In this document: piece by piece, positions 34,985 through 43,554 of the stretch
Layout of the letters: each line of letters opens with the position of its first letter
How positions within the stretch are numbered: position 1 is the stretch's first letter
DNA from: Streptomyces smyrnaeus
GTDB taxonomy: Bacteria > Actinomycetota > Actinomycetes > Streptomycetales > Streptomycetaceae
Reading direction: 5' to 3'
DNA: 64,000 bases
NCBI RefSeq assembly: GCF_017676345.1
Contig: NZ_JAFFZM010000004.1
Span: 306,554-370,553, forward strand
The notes under the pieces: model-generated
Database searches by the model: none
Told to the model about the DNA's origin: nothing
What the model saw: the letters and a program-made list of their open reading frames with translations, nothing else
Made by a program: the position numbers and the translations under genes

Positions 34985-35968
34985 ATGAACATGGCGCCAC
35001 CCCCATTCCCCACGCCCGACGGCCCCGGTTCCGTCTCTGATGTGCCGCACCTCCCGGCCCGGTTCACCGAGACGTTCACCAGTCGGTACGTCGACACCGG
35101 TGAGGTGCGACTGCACGCCGTCACCGGTGGCGAAGGCCCCCCGCTTCTGCTGCTGGCCGGCTGGCCCCAGACGTGGTACGCCTGGCGCCTCCTGATGCCG
35201 ACGCTGGCCCAGGACTTCCACGTCGTCGCGGCCGATTCGCGCGGTGTCGGACTGTCCGACAAGCCCCGGGACGGGTACGACACAGGCACCCTTGCCGGCG
35301 ACATGGTGAAACTGATGGCGGCGCTCGGGCACCAGCGGTTCGCCATGGTCGGCCACGACATCGGCATGTGGACCGCCTATGCCCTGGCCGCCGACCACCC
35401 GGACCGGCTCGACCGCCTCGCCGTCGCCGAGGCCTCCATCCCCGGACTGTCCCCCTCCCCGCCGCTCTTCAGCAGCCGGAAGGCGAATGAAAGCCTCTGG
35501 CACTTCACCTTCAATCGCCTCACCGACCTCAACGAACAACTGGTCAGCGGGCGGGAACAGCTCTTCTACGGTCACCAGTTCGCCACGAAGGCGGCGAAGC
35601 CCCTGCCCGACTACGCCGTCCAGTACTACGTCGAAACCCTCGCCGCCGCACCGGAAGCCCGGCGTGCCAGCTTCGAGTTCTACCGCGCGATCGACACGAC
35701 CCTCGCGCAGAACGAGCAGCGTGCGGCCCGACGGCTGACCCTTCCCGTGCTGACAGTCGCGGGGGCGGAGAACTTGGGTGAAGCGGTCGGCAAAACGATG
35801 AAGCGTGCCGCGGATGAGGTGGAGAGCGTCGTCATTCCCGGCTGCGGGCACTACCCCGCCGAGGAAGCTCCGGAGGAGATGCTTGCCGCGCTGACCACCT
35901 TCCTGGCCCCGTACCGGGACAGCCGCACCGCGGCAAACATCCCCACGGCCCGGGGGACCGGAGACTAA
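34985..35968 (+). CDS. Alpha/beta hydrolase, epoxide hydrolase-like
   Basis: The 327-residue protein has the nucleophile motif VGHDIGMW with Asp125 (the Asp nucleophile of epoxide hydrolases/dehalogenases), an oxyanion-hole region LLLLAGWPQTWYAW in place of HGFP, a second motif AADSRGVGLSDKP, and the late His in IPGCGHYPAEEAPEE. The cap domain has the Tyr-rich helix expected of epoxide hydrolases. ATG with RBS GAGAGGATC. It is divergent from the TetR regulator. The substrate is unknown; epoxide detoxification or ester hydrolysis are both possible. Confidence 0.9.
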   Translation: MNMAPPPFPTPDGPGSVSDVPHLPARFTETFTSRYVDTGEVRLHAVTGGEGPPLLLLAGWPQTWYAWRLLMPTLAQDFHVVAADSRGVGLSDKPRDGYDTGTLAGDMVKLMAALGHQRFAMVGHDIGMWTAYALAADHPDRLDRLAVAEASIPGLSPSPPLFSSRKANESLWHFTFNRLTDLNEQLVSGREQLFYGHQFATKAAKPLPDYAVQYYVETLAAAPEARRASFEFYRAIDTTLAQNEQRAARRLTLPVLTVAGAENLGEAVGKTMKRAADEVESVVIPGCGHYPAEEAPEEMLAALTTFLAPYRDSRTAANIPTARGTGD

Positions 35969-36044
35969 TCCCTCTGCACTCCGCCATCGCCGGTGGTCAA
36001 AGCGTGGGGGGTAGATAGCAGAGGCCGGGCGCAACCGGGAGCTG

Positions 36045-36809
36045 TCACTTCAGGTCCGAGAGGAGGCCGTCCAAGGCCTCCTGGAGGGCCGCGGCGTTGG
36101 CCGGGTCGAACCACGTGGTGCGGATCCGCTCGTTGTTCCCTCTGGGAGTCTCATGGTCGGCGGCGAGCTGATGCAGAGGGCGTGACTCGTCGTTCAGCGA
36201 GCGGCCCACGTTCTGGAAGAGGCCGCGCACATACCGGTCGGCGGCGTCGGGGGCGATGCCGTGGGCGGTGGCCCACGAGGTGAGTGTGGCGAGGTAGGTG
36301 TAGTGGGCGGTGAGCGTCCCGGTCAGTGCGGAGAAGACGTTGAAGGCCTCCTCGTCCGCGACGGGCATCGCCCCGCCCAGCTGTTCGAAGAGAGCGTCCA
36401 CCGTCGGGTGGGAGGGGCAGGTCACGGTGACGGAGCGGCGCTCGCGCACCGCGGGCAGCGGGATGGCGCGGACGAGTGGGGCGCCTGTGGCGAGGGTCCC
36501 GCGCAAGTCGTCGATGGCGACACCGGCCATCAGGCTGACCACGATCTTGCCGTCGTCCACCTTCAGCCCGGCGAGCGCCTCCTGGTGGTCCTGGCGGCGC
36601 ACGGCGACGATCACCAACTCGGAGCGGTCCACCACCTCCTGGTTGTCGGCGCACACCTGGACGCCCTCGAAGCGCTCGGACAGTTCGGCGGCGACGCGGG
36701 CCCCCCGGGGAGAGAGGAAGACCTCCGGGGACGCGCCGCCCTCGCTGCGCAGGCCCTCGACGATGGCCTTGCCGATTTCGCCCGCCCCTATGATGCCGAT
36801 TCGCTGCAC
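36045..36809 (-). CDS. ProC-like NAD(P)-binding reductase (pyrroline-5-carboxylate reductase family)
   Basis: The 254-residue protein starts with VQRIGIIGAGEIGKAIVEGL, the GxGxxG dinucleotide fold, then VVDRSELVIVAVRRQDHQEAL and ISL-like VVSLMAGVAIDDL, as in ProC. The C-terminal dimerisation domain is present in variant form (FSALTGTLTAHYTYLATLT). The Ser/Thr-rich GSGPAY motif of true ProC is not conserved, so another imine/ketone reductase role is possible. I prefer GTG at 36809 (GGAGGACGACACA precedes it) over ATG at 36824. The 340 bases upstream to 37166 contain nothing I recognise. Confidence 0.8.
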   Translation of the reverse strand: MQRIGIIGAGEIGKAIVEGLRSEGGASPEVFLSPRGARVAAELSERFEGVQVCADNQEVVDRSELVIVAVRRQDHQEALAGLKVDDGKIVVSLMAGVAIDDLRGTLATGAPLVRAIPLPAVRERRSVTVTCPSHPTVDALFEQLGGAMPVADEEAFNVFSALTGTLTAHYTYLATLTSWATAHGIAPDAADRYVRGLFQNVGRSLNDESRPLHQLAADHETPRGNNERIRTTWFDPANAAALQEALDGLLSDLK

Positions 36810-37166
36810 TGTGTCGTCCTCCATGGTGCGCGGTAGTTGTGGCTCGTGCCGGTGCGACTCTGTACGGCCGCGGTGGTTGCGGCAGTCCGGTCGAGCCGAG
36901 GTGTCTTTGCGGGGTACGGCGTCGGCGTCTGCTGTCGGGGCCGGCCGGTAGCCCCGGACCCCTGGTCGGTCGCGGCCGGGCAGCGTGGTCTCCTGCCAGA
37001 CGATCGCGGCGCCGGTGTCCGGCTCTCCGAGGATCGTCCGCGCCGTGCTGGAGGCGCGGAAGCGGCTCTCCGCGTCGCGGTAGTGCTCTTTCTGTGTGTT
37101 TCCCCATGACGAACAGCCAAGACTCCCGACCGACGCCGAGTGTGTCGTGTGACCGGCCGACGTTGC

Positions 37167-37343
37167 CCTCATTATGCACGCGGTGCGCGCACCGGCAAGT
37201 GCAGCGCACAAGCCCGAACTGCTGCGCGCGGTTGCCGACCGGATTCTGCCGACCTCCGTGGACAGCTACCGCCCCGAGGGCGACTGGAAACAGCACGTCA
37301 CCGCCCTGGCTCTGCGCCTGCGTGAGGTATTCGGCCCGCCGTG
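37167..37343 (+). pseudogene. Decayed partial copy of the TetR gene at 8198
   Basis: The DNA begins with CTCATTATGCACGCGGTG, which also occurs in the 8198 promoter (8119-8136). It then jumps to AAG-CCC-GAA and reads KPELLRAVADRIL, DSYRPEGDWKQ and ALALRLREVFGPP before TGA at 37341. The matching residues are 51-97 of the 219-residue TetR protein. Everything between promoter and residue 51 (about 190 bases, including the HTH) is gone, as is the C-terminus. No protein with function can be made. It overlaps the end of the SARP gene on the other strand. Confidence 0.8.
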
Positions 37344-40300
37344 AGGCTGTCGGGTTCTCGCACGGCCTGCCCGGCCCGTCCGCGGGCGAACGCGGAAGCG
37401 AACTCCGCCTCGCCGAGGGAAGCACGGGCGCGCTCGGACGCCCGGTCCACATCGACGCGTTCGGCGGCAGGCAGCGGCATACCGACGGAGTCACGCAGGG
37501 CGGCGGCCCGCCCCAGCAGGCACGCGGCGCGCTCGGGGTGATCCGCTGCCGCGTGGGCCCCCGCCAGGCCCTCCAGCGCCAGCGCCAGCGCACGGGGATC
37601 GCCGGTGCGACGGGCGACGGTCAGCCCTTCCCGGTGGAGAGCCGCGGCGCCCTCGGTGTCGCCGCGCTGTTCGGCTGCGTAACCGAGCTGCGCCAGGATC
37701 AGCGCCGTGCCGGAGTCGACGCCGAACCGCCTGTTCCAATCGAGCCACGGGCGGAGCAGGGTCTGCGCGGTCTCCAGGTCGCCGCGTCGTCGGGCGCCGA
37801 GTGCGAGACCGGTCACCGCGAACTGTTCGGCTGGGCGGTGGGACTGCTCCGCGGCCAGCCGCCTGGCCTGCTCGTGGTACTCGGTGGCCCGCTCCAGGTC
37901 ACCGGTCAGCAGCGCGATCCGGCCCAGCCTGGCCAACCCGAAGGACGCGCTGGTCCACAGCTGGAGCTCCTCCGCGTCCCGTACGCAGTCCTGGTGCAGG
38001 CGTGCTGCCGCCGCGTAGTCCCCGGCGATCTCGGCGAGCACGCCCAGCTGCTCGCAGGACTGCAAGTGTCCCCAGCGATCGCCGAACTCCCGGAAGAGGG
38101 TGGCCGCAGCCTCGGCGTGCTGCCGAAGGGCCACCAGATCTCCCTGGTACACGGCGCGGGTGGCGCGCACGCTGAGGAGGGCTGCCTCGCCCCACCGGTC
38201 ACCGAGCGCCCGGAACCGGGCGCCCAGTGCCTCCAGATCGGTCAGCTCGACCGCCTCCCGCAGCCCGGGACGTGGATTGCCGAAACCGCATCTGGCGTAG
38301 GCGAGCAGCCATAGGCTGCGTACGTCCGCGCCGTCGAAATCCTCGTCGGGGTGGACATCGACCCCGCTCAGCAGCGCGAACGCGGCGCGCCTGGCACGGG
38401 CCGAGGCCCGGGCGGGACCGCAGGTGTGCCCGGCGGCCACCGGTGTCCGCGCGAGGACCTGGTCCAGCCGACGGAGCGCTTCGCCGACGCGACCGCGCAG
38501 GAACCAGTACCAGCTGAGGGCGTTGACCAGGCGCAGCCCGAGGGACTCGGCTTCTTCCAGCGCGAGCGCGGAGCGCAGGTTGCGGGACTCGGCGTCCAGG
38601 CGCTGCAGCCAGTACCGCTGATCGTGGCCGTGCAGCAGTTCACAGGCGTGCTCCGCGAGTTCGGTGAAGTGCCGCGCGTGGCGGTGGCGGACATCCTCGG
38701 CCTCCCCGGCTTCCTCAAGACGCTCCAGACCGTAGGCCAGCACCGACTCCAGCATGCGGTACCGGGGCCTGTCCGCTGCTTGCCCCTCGTGCGCCACGAC
38801 GACCAAGGAGCGGTCCACCAGGCGGGAGAGCAGATCGAGTACCTCGTCGGTGGCGATGCCCTCGCCCGCGCAGACCGACTCGGCTGATTCCAGCGTGAAC
38901 CCTCCGACGAAGACGGCGAGCCTGCGCAGCAAGGTCTGCTCCGGCGGGGACAGCAGCTCCCAGCTCCAGTCGATCATCGCGCGCAGCGTGCGTTGCCTGG
39001 CCGGGGCATCCCGGCGCACCTGGTTCAGCAGCCGGAAGCGGTCGTGCAGGCGGTCGGCCAGTGTGTGTACGCCCAGGGTCCGCACCCGGGTCGCGGCCAG
39101 CTCCAGGGCCAGGGGAATCCCGTCGAGGCGGCGGCAGATGAGGGCGACGGCCTCGGTGTTGCCGGCGTCCAGGGTGAATCCGCCGGCGGCGGCTGCGGCC
39201 CGCTCGGCGAACAACTCCATGGCCTCGTTCTCGGCGAGGGGAGCGACCGCCTCCAGCACCTCCCCGGAGAGAGCCAGCGGCTCCTGGCTGGTGGCCAGGA
39301 CATGCAGCCCCGGGGCGTGCCCCAGCAAGTAGCCGACGAGTTCGGCGACCGGAGAGGCCAGGTGTTCGCAGTTGTCCAGGACGAGCAGGAGTCGCCGCGC
39401 CGCCAGCGCATCGACGAGCCGAGCCCGAACCGCGCCCCGCCCACCCTCGCCTCGCCCAACCTCGCCAATCTCCGGGCCTCCGTCGGTCTTCGGGCTGCTT
39501 CCGCCGTTCCTCGTGCCCCCGTCGCCGGCTGAGTTCTGGCTCGCCCCACCTGCCCCGCCGCTTCTCGCGTTCCCGCCCTGCGCTCCGTCTCCGTCCCGGG
39601 CCTCGGGGTGCCCGGTGTCGTCGTCGCGGATACCGAGGGCGACCGCCACCGTCTCTGCCACCTCGTGCCCCGTCCCGGCGAGCTCGACGAACCGGACGCC
39701 GTCGGCGAAGACAGCTGAACCATCCGCCAGCCGGGACGCCGCCGCCAACGCGAGCCGGGTCTTGCCGACCCCGCCCGGCCCGGTGAGGGTGACCAGCCGG
39801 GTGGACTCGACCAGCGCGCACAGCCGCGGAATGGTATCCCGACGGCCGACGAGTGAACTCAGCGGCGCGGGCACTCCGGCACGCTGCGGCGCCGACGCCT
39901 CCCTCGCGGGCTCGGACGGCGGTGGTGCAGCGGACGCGGGAGGCGATACGGACACGGAGCGTGGCACGGAGGGGGCAGCCGGCACGGGCGACAGAGCGGG
40001 GTCCTGGCGCAGGATGGCCTCGTGCAGGGCAGCCAGCTCGGGCCCCGGGTCGATGCCCAACTCCTCGGCGAAGCGCCGCTGCAGTTCGCGGTAGGCCGTG
40101 AGCGCCTCGCTCTGCCGCCCGGAACGGTAGAGGGCCCGCATCAGGCTCGCCCACAGCCGCTGACGCAACGGGTGGGCGGCAGCGAGGGACGCCAACTCGT
40201 CGGCCAGTGAGGCGCTTTCCCCCAGATCAAGGCGGAGCTCGGCCAGCTCCTCCTGTGCCGTCAGGCGCTGCTCCTCCAGGTGGGCGATCGTGGCCTGCGC

Positions 40301-40738
40301 GAAGGGGGCGTCACGGAAGTCGGCGTACGCTCCCCCGCGCCAAAGCTCCAGTGCCTCCGCCAGCAGCGCGACCCGGGCCCCCGGCTCGGACAACCGCCGT
40401 GCACGGGTGATCGACTCGACGAACCGGCCCGCGTCCACCGCGTCGTCGGGCACCCGGAGCGCGTAGCCCGCCGCCCCGTACGCGATCAGGTCGCGGGCGC
40501 CGGGGTCGGACCTCGTCAGTACCCGGCGCAGCTGCGAGACCTTGGTCTGCAGAGTGTTACCGGGGTTGCCGGGCACCTCGTCGCCCCACAGGTCGTCGAT
40601 GAGCCGGTCCACCGGCACCGGCCGGCCGAAGTGCACCAGTAGATCGGCCAGCAGCGCGCGGACCTTGCCCTCGGGCACGGCAACCGGGGCTCCGTCATCT
40701 GTACGGACCGTGACGGACCCCAGCACCTCGAATCGCAT
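37298..40738 (-). CDS. AfsR/SARP-type regulator with BTAD, NB-ARC ATPase and TPR domains
   Basis: The 1146-residue protein has: an OmpR-like winged helix (residues 1-90, ending in TKVSQLRRVL); a BTAD domain (about 95-245, with LWASLMRALYRSGRQSEALTAYRE); a Pro/Ala/Ser linker; an NB-ARC-like ATPase with Walker A GPGGVGKTR (about 317) and Walker B LLLVLDNCEH (about 449); and TPR-like repeats to the end. This layout is AfsR. Between Walker A and B a Gly-rich insertion of about 60 residues (DGDGAQGGNARSGGAGG and on) enlarges the ATPase. The C-terminal 15 residues are encoded across the antisense TetR remnant, so the natural end may have been altered. ATG at 40738. Divergent from the enone reductase; direct repeats between them may be its binding sites. 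Confidence 0.9.
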   Translation of the reverse strand: MRFEVLGSVTVRTDDGAPVAVPEGKVRALLADLLVHFGRPVPVDRLIDDLWGDEVPGNPGNTLQTKVSQLRRVLTRSDPGARDLIAYGAAGYALRVPDDAVDAGRFVESITRARRLSEPGARVALLAEALELWRGGAYADFRDAPFAQATIAHLEEQRLTAQEELAELRLDLGESASLADELASLAAAHPLRQRLWASLMRALYRSGRQSEALTAYRELQRRFAEELGIDPGPELAALHEAILRQDPALSPVPAAPSVPRSVSVSPPASAAPPPSEPAREASAPQRAGVPAPLSSLVGRRDTIPRLCALVESTRLVTLTGPGGVGKTRLALAAASRLADGSAVFADGVRFVELAGTGHEVAETVAVALGIRDDDTGHPEARDGDGAQGGNARSGGAGGASQNSAGDGGTRNGGSSPKTDGGPEIGEVGRGEGGRGAVRARLVDALAARRLLLVLDNCEHLASPVAELVGYLLGHAPGLHVLATSQEPLALSGEVLEAVAPLAENEAMELFAERAAAAAGGFTLDAGNTEAVALICRRLDGIPLALELAATRVRTLGVHTLADRLHDRFRLLNQVRRDAPARQRTLRAMIDWSWELLSPPEQTLLRRLAVFVGGFTLESAESVCAGEGIATDEVLDLLSRLVDRSLVVVAHEGQAADRPRYRMLESVLAYGLERLEEAGEAEDVRHRHARHFTELAEHACELLHGHDQRYWLQRLDAESRNLRSALALEEAESLGLRLVNALSWYWFLRGRVGEALRRLDQVLARTPVAAGHTCGPARASARARRAAFALLSGVDVHPDEDFDGADVRSLWLLAYARCGFGNPRPGLREAVELTDLEALGARFRALGDRWGEAALLSVRATRAVYQGDLVALRQHAEAAATLFREFGDRWGHLQSCEQLGVLAEIAGDYAAAARLHQDCVRDAEELQLWTSASFGLARLGRIALLTGDLERATEYHEQARRLAAEQSHRPAEQFAVTGLALGARRRGDLETAQTLLRPWLDWNRRFGVDSGTALILAQLGYAAEQRGDTEGAAALHREGLTVARRTGDPRALALALEGLAGAHAAADHPERAACLLGRAAALRDSVGMPLPAAERVDVDRASERARASLGEAEFASAFARGRAGQAVREPDSLTAGRIPHAGAEPGR

Positions 40739-40759
40739 GTGAGCACGTTAACCGGTGTC

Positions 40760-40859
40760 CGTGCGTGGAGTGTCAGCAGTTCGTGCGTGGACCCGGGCAC
40801 TGTGCTGTCCGTGGCCACAGCAGGTCACCAAGACCCGTCAGCAGGTCATGAAAACCCGT
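40760..40859. promoter_or_regulatory. Two sets of direct repeats between SARP and reductase genes
   Basis: CGTGCGTGGA occurs at 40760-40769 and 40782-40791, a 22-base period. CAGCAGGTCACCAAGACCCGT (40818-40838) is followed directly by an 18/21 copy (40839-40859), a 21-base period. SARP proteins bind direct repeats spaced two helical turns apart, so these are plausible SARP sites controlling the SARP gene and the downstream operon. Confidence 0.55.
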
Positions 40860-40885
40860 CGCACACATTGCCCGGAGGTAGTCTC

Positions 40886-41899
40886 ATGTCCGTCTCGTCC
40901 CGTGAAATCCGGCTCGCCTCGCGTCCCGCAGGGGAGCCGGTGGGGGAGAACTTCACACTGGTCCACACCGAATTGCCCGACCCCGGCGAGGGGCAGATCC
41001 TGGTCCGCAACACCTGGATGTCCGTCGACCCGTACATGCGCGGCCGGATGAACGACGCACCCTCCTACATCCCGCCGTTCGAGCTCGGCGGTGCTCTGGA
41101 AGGCAGCGCGATCGGTGAAGTGATCGCCTCCCGCGCAGCCTCCGTGCCGGTCGGTGCGGCCGTCTCGCACTTCCTGGGCTGGCGCGAGTACGCCGTCCTG
41201 GACGCGACGGCAGCCACCGTCGTCGACACCACGATCGCCCCGCCGACGGCATACCTCGGCCCCCTCGGCACCACCGGTCTGACCGCCTACGCCGCGCTGA
41301 CCCGAACCGCTCCGGTCCGCGAGAAGGACGTCGTCTTCGTCTCGGCCGCAGCCGGCGCGGTCGGCAGCGTGGCCGGACAGCTGGCCCGGAAGCTCGGAGC
41401 GGCGCGGGTGATCGGCTCGGCCGGCGGCCCGGAGAAGACGAAGAAACTCCTCGACGTGTTCGGCTTCGACGCGGCCGTCGACCACCGGCTGGGAAACCTG
41501 GACGAGCAACTCGGACAGGCGGCACCCGACGGGATCGACGTCTACCTCGACGCGGTGGGCGGCGACCACCTGCAGGCAGCCATCGGTGCCATACGCCCCG
41601 GCGGACGGATCGCCATGGTCGGCGCGATCAGTGGCTACAACGCCACGGCGCCCGTGCCCGGACCCGACAACCTCTTCCGCGCCGCCACACACGAGGTCAC
41701 CCTGCGGGGCATGCTCGTCAGCAGCCACTTCGACCTCTTCCCGGAGTGGATCGGCAAGGCGGCGGGTTGGCTGGCAGACGGCTCGCTGCGTACGGAGCAG
41801 ACCGTCGCCGAGGGGATCGAGCAGGCTCCCGAGGCATTCCTGGGCGTGCTGCGCGGCGCCAACACGGGCAAGATGCTCGTCCGGCTGGGGAGCAACTGA
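40886..41899 (+). CDS. NADPH-dependent enone/alkenal reductase, MDR family
   Basis: The 337-residue protein belongs to the leukotriene B4 12-hydroxydehydrogenase/curcumin reductase branch of zinc-independent MDRs: SVDPYMRGRMND at residues 47-58, then the cofactor-binding motif VFVSAAAGAVGSVAGQLA and a GSAGGPEKTKKLLDVFGFDAA segment. The loop DGIDVYLDAVGGDHLQ is typical of the family. Strong RBS GGAGGTAG before ATG 40886. Its stop overlaps the next start by one base (TGATG), so the two are made together. It would reduce activated C=C bonds. Confidence 0.92.
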   Translation: MSVSSREIRLASRPAGEPVGENFTLVHTELPDPGEGQILVRNTWMSVDPYMRGRMNDAPSYIPPFELGGALEGSAIGEVIASRAASVPVGAAVSHFLGWREYAVLDATAATVVDTTIAPPTAYLGPLGTTGLTAYAALTRTAPVREKDVVFVSAAAGAVGSVAGQLARKLGAARVIGSAGGPEKTKKLLDVFGFDAAVDHRLGNLDEQLGQAAPDGIDVYLDAVGGDHLQAAIGAIRPGGRIAMVGAISGYNATAPVPGPDNLFRAATHEVTLRGMLVSSHFDLFPEWIGKAAGWLADGSLRTEQTVAEGIEQAPEAFLGVLRGANTGKMLVRLGSN

Positions 41900-42522
41900 T
41901 GGCCCCGCGCTCCCCGCTGACCACCGCGCACTCCCCGCGCGCCCTGCTGGTCCTCGCCCACCCTCGCGCGGATTCCCTGACGGCCCAACTCGCCGACCGG
42001 GCCGAGCAGCGGCTGACGCGCGACGGCTTCGGTATCGACCTCCTCGATCTGCACGCGGAGGACTTCGACCCCCGGATGACTCCGGCGGACGAGCCGGACT
42101 GGGCAGACCCGGAAAAGCCGTACTCACCCCAGGTCCACGCCCATATGGCCCGCGTGGAGGCGGCCGATGTGATCGTGGTGGTCTTCCCGCTGTGGTGGTT
42201 CGGCCTCCCCGCCGTCCTCAAGGGCTGGATCGACCGCGTGTGGAACCACGGCCTCGCCTACGGCGGCAGCCGACCGCGGCTGCACGGCAAGCGGATGCTC
42301 TGGCTCAGCCTGGTCAGCTATGGACGCGAGCAGTTCACCGAACTCGGCTGGGACCAGGTGGTCTCCCGCACCCTGCGGGAGGGCATCTCGGGCTTCTGCG
42401 GCATCGATGACGCGGTGGTGCACTTCGTGTACGAGTCACTGACCGCCGGCCAACAGGCCCTGAACACAGTGGACCCGGCGCTCGACGAGGTGCTGCCGCC
42501 GGTGCGAACGGGCGGCACCTGA
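41899..42522 (+). CDS. NAD(P)H-dependent quinone/flavin oxidoreductase (MdaB/NQO1-like)
   Basis: The 207-residue protein has a flavodoxin-like fold: LLVLAHPRADSLTAQLA at the start and the FMN/FAD and quinone pocket VVVFPLWWFGLPAVLKGWIDRV, characteristic of NQO1/MdaB enzymes. The ATG overlaps the reductase stop by one base. Likely role: two-electron reduction of quinones or azo compounds, working with the enone reductase against electrophile stress. It may be controlled by the divergent SARP regulator. Confidence 0.9.
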   Translation: MAPRSPLTTAHSPRALLVLAHPRADSLTAQLADRAEQRLTRDGFGIDLLDLHAEDFDPRMTPADEPDWADPEKPYSPQVHAHMARVEAADVIVVVFPLWWFGLPAVLKGWIDRVWNHGLAYGGSRPRLHGKRMLWLSLVSYGREQFTELGWDQVVSRTLREGISGFCGIDDAVVHFVYESLTAGQQALNTVDPALDEVLPPVRTGGT

Positions 42523-42554
42523 CAGTGCTCCGGCGTCTCCTGACAGTGCTCCGG
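42518..42554. repeat. 16-bp direct repeat across a stop codon
   Basis: CCTGACAGTGCTCCGG occurs at 42518-42533 and at 42539-42554, a 21-base period. The first copy spans the quinone reductase stop codon. It looks like a local duplication. The following DNA to 43002 contains no gene I can support. Confidence 0.7.
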
Positions 42555-43002
42555 ATGATCGGCAGGGGGCCGGCCGCAGGTGCTGGGCCGGCCCCGGGCT
42601 GTCGCTTCGAGCCCTCGCAGGGTGAGGAAGGCTTCTGGGCGGTCGTGACACGGGCGCCGTGGTGGTTGCCCGGCCAGGCCAGGCGGCGCGTCTTCACCCA
42701 CCGCCTCTTTGCCGCCCTGCTGCCCTGCCGCCCGACGACACGACCGACCTCCTGTGATCTCGCCGGGCGCAGCGTGGTACCGGCTCGGTGCCGAAGGCCA
42801 GGGGGCCGCGAGGAGAAGATGCGGGTTCTTGCGACCCGAGCCCGATGCCGGTGTTCTCTCCTGCGGTTTGTTTCCGCCAACTGGCGGTGTGCAGCACGTT
42901 GAGATGTGAGCCCGCTTTCCGGCAGGGGGCCCTGCTGTGTCCGGCCGCCCCGGTACGCTGCCCGGGCGAACAACGCTCGCTTGCGTAGGAGGAGAAGCGG
43001 CT
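42555..43002. other. Gene-free stretch before the KOW protein
   Basis: About 450 bases with no supportable frame on either strand. The segment close to 43003 must hold the promoter of the KOW gene; no confident promoter elements are visible. Confidence 0.5.
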
Positions 43003-43476
43003 GTGTCCGGCCCATCCATCGGACGGGGAGCCGTCGTCACCATCACTGACGGCCCGTTCATGACGCTGCAGGCAGTGATCACAGAGCCGATCGGCTCCAT
43101 GCGGGCCAAGGCTCTGGTTGAGCTGTTCGGCCGCCGCGTCCCTGTGGATCTGCACTTCTCCGGCCCGGCGGACCGTCTTCTAGTGGCGGCGGTGCCGGAC
43201 CGTTCCGACATCATCGCGAAGTATGCGGGCGCCACCCCCTGCTTCGGCGTGGTGGGACGCATCGCGTCCGGCAGGAACCGGGACCGCCACATCCGGGTCG
43301 ACAAGATGTGTGACCTGCCGGGAGGGGAGGAGGACCCCGTGGAGGCCACAGGTGTCATGATCCGCATCGCCGACGACGTCGGCATGAGCGTCAATTGCAC
43401 AAATGAGTGGGTAGAGGACTGGGCCGGTGTCGAGGAGACCTTCGAGCGCGATGGCCTCACGGTCGACTGGAGCTAG
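43003..43476 (+). CDS. KOW-domain protein without NGN domain
   Basis: The 157-residue protein starts at the GTG at 43003 behind AGGAGGAGAAG. It opens with a NusG-type KOW motif, GRGAVVTITDGPFMTLQAVI, and continues with AKALVELFGRRVPVDLHF, which matches the beta-barrel of NusG C-terminal domains. The N-terminal NGN domain that binds RNA polymerase in NusG is missing. The C-terminal half (from KYAGATPCFGVVG) has an acidic Trp-rich ending (EWVEDWAGVEE) that I do not recognise. KOW domains bind RNA or ribosomal protein S10, so a translation/transcription accessory role is possible; this is inference. Confidence 0.68.
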   Translation: MSGPSIGRGAVVTITDGPFMTLQAVITEPIGSMRAKALVELFGRRVPVDLHFSGPADRLLVAAVPDRSDIIAKYAGATPCFGVVGRIASGRNRDRHIRVDKMCDLPGGEEDPVEATGVMIRIADDVGMSVNCTNEWVEDWAGVEETFERDGLTVDWS

Positions 43477-43554
43477 GCGGCGTCTCTCCGTTCAACGGCT
43501 ACTGCGTGTCCGATCGCGATGAGCGCTCGCCTTGCCGAAGTACCAGCGCCTGGT

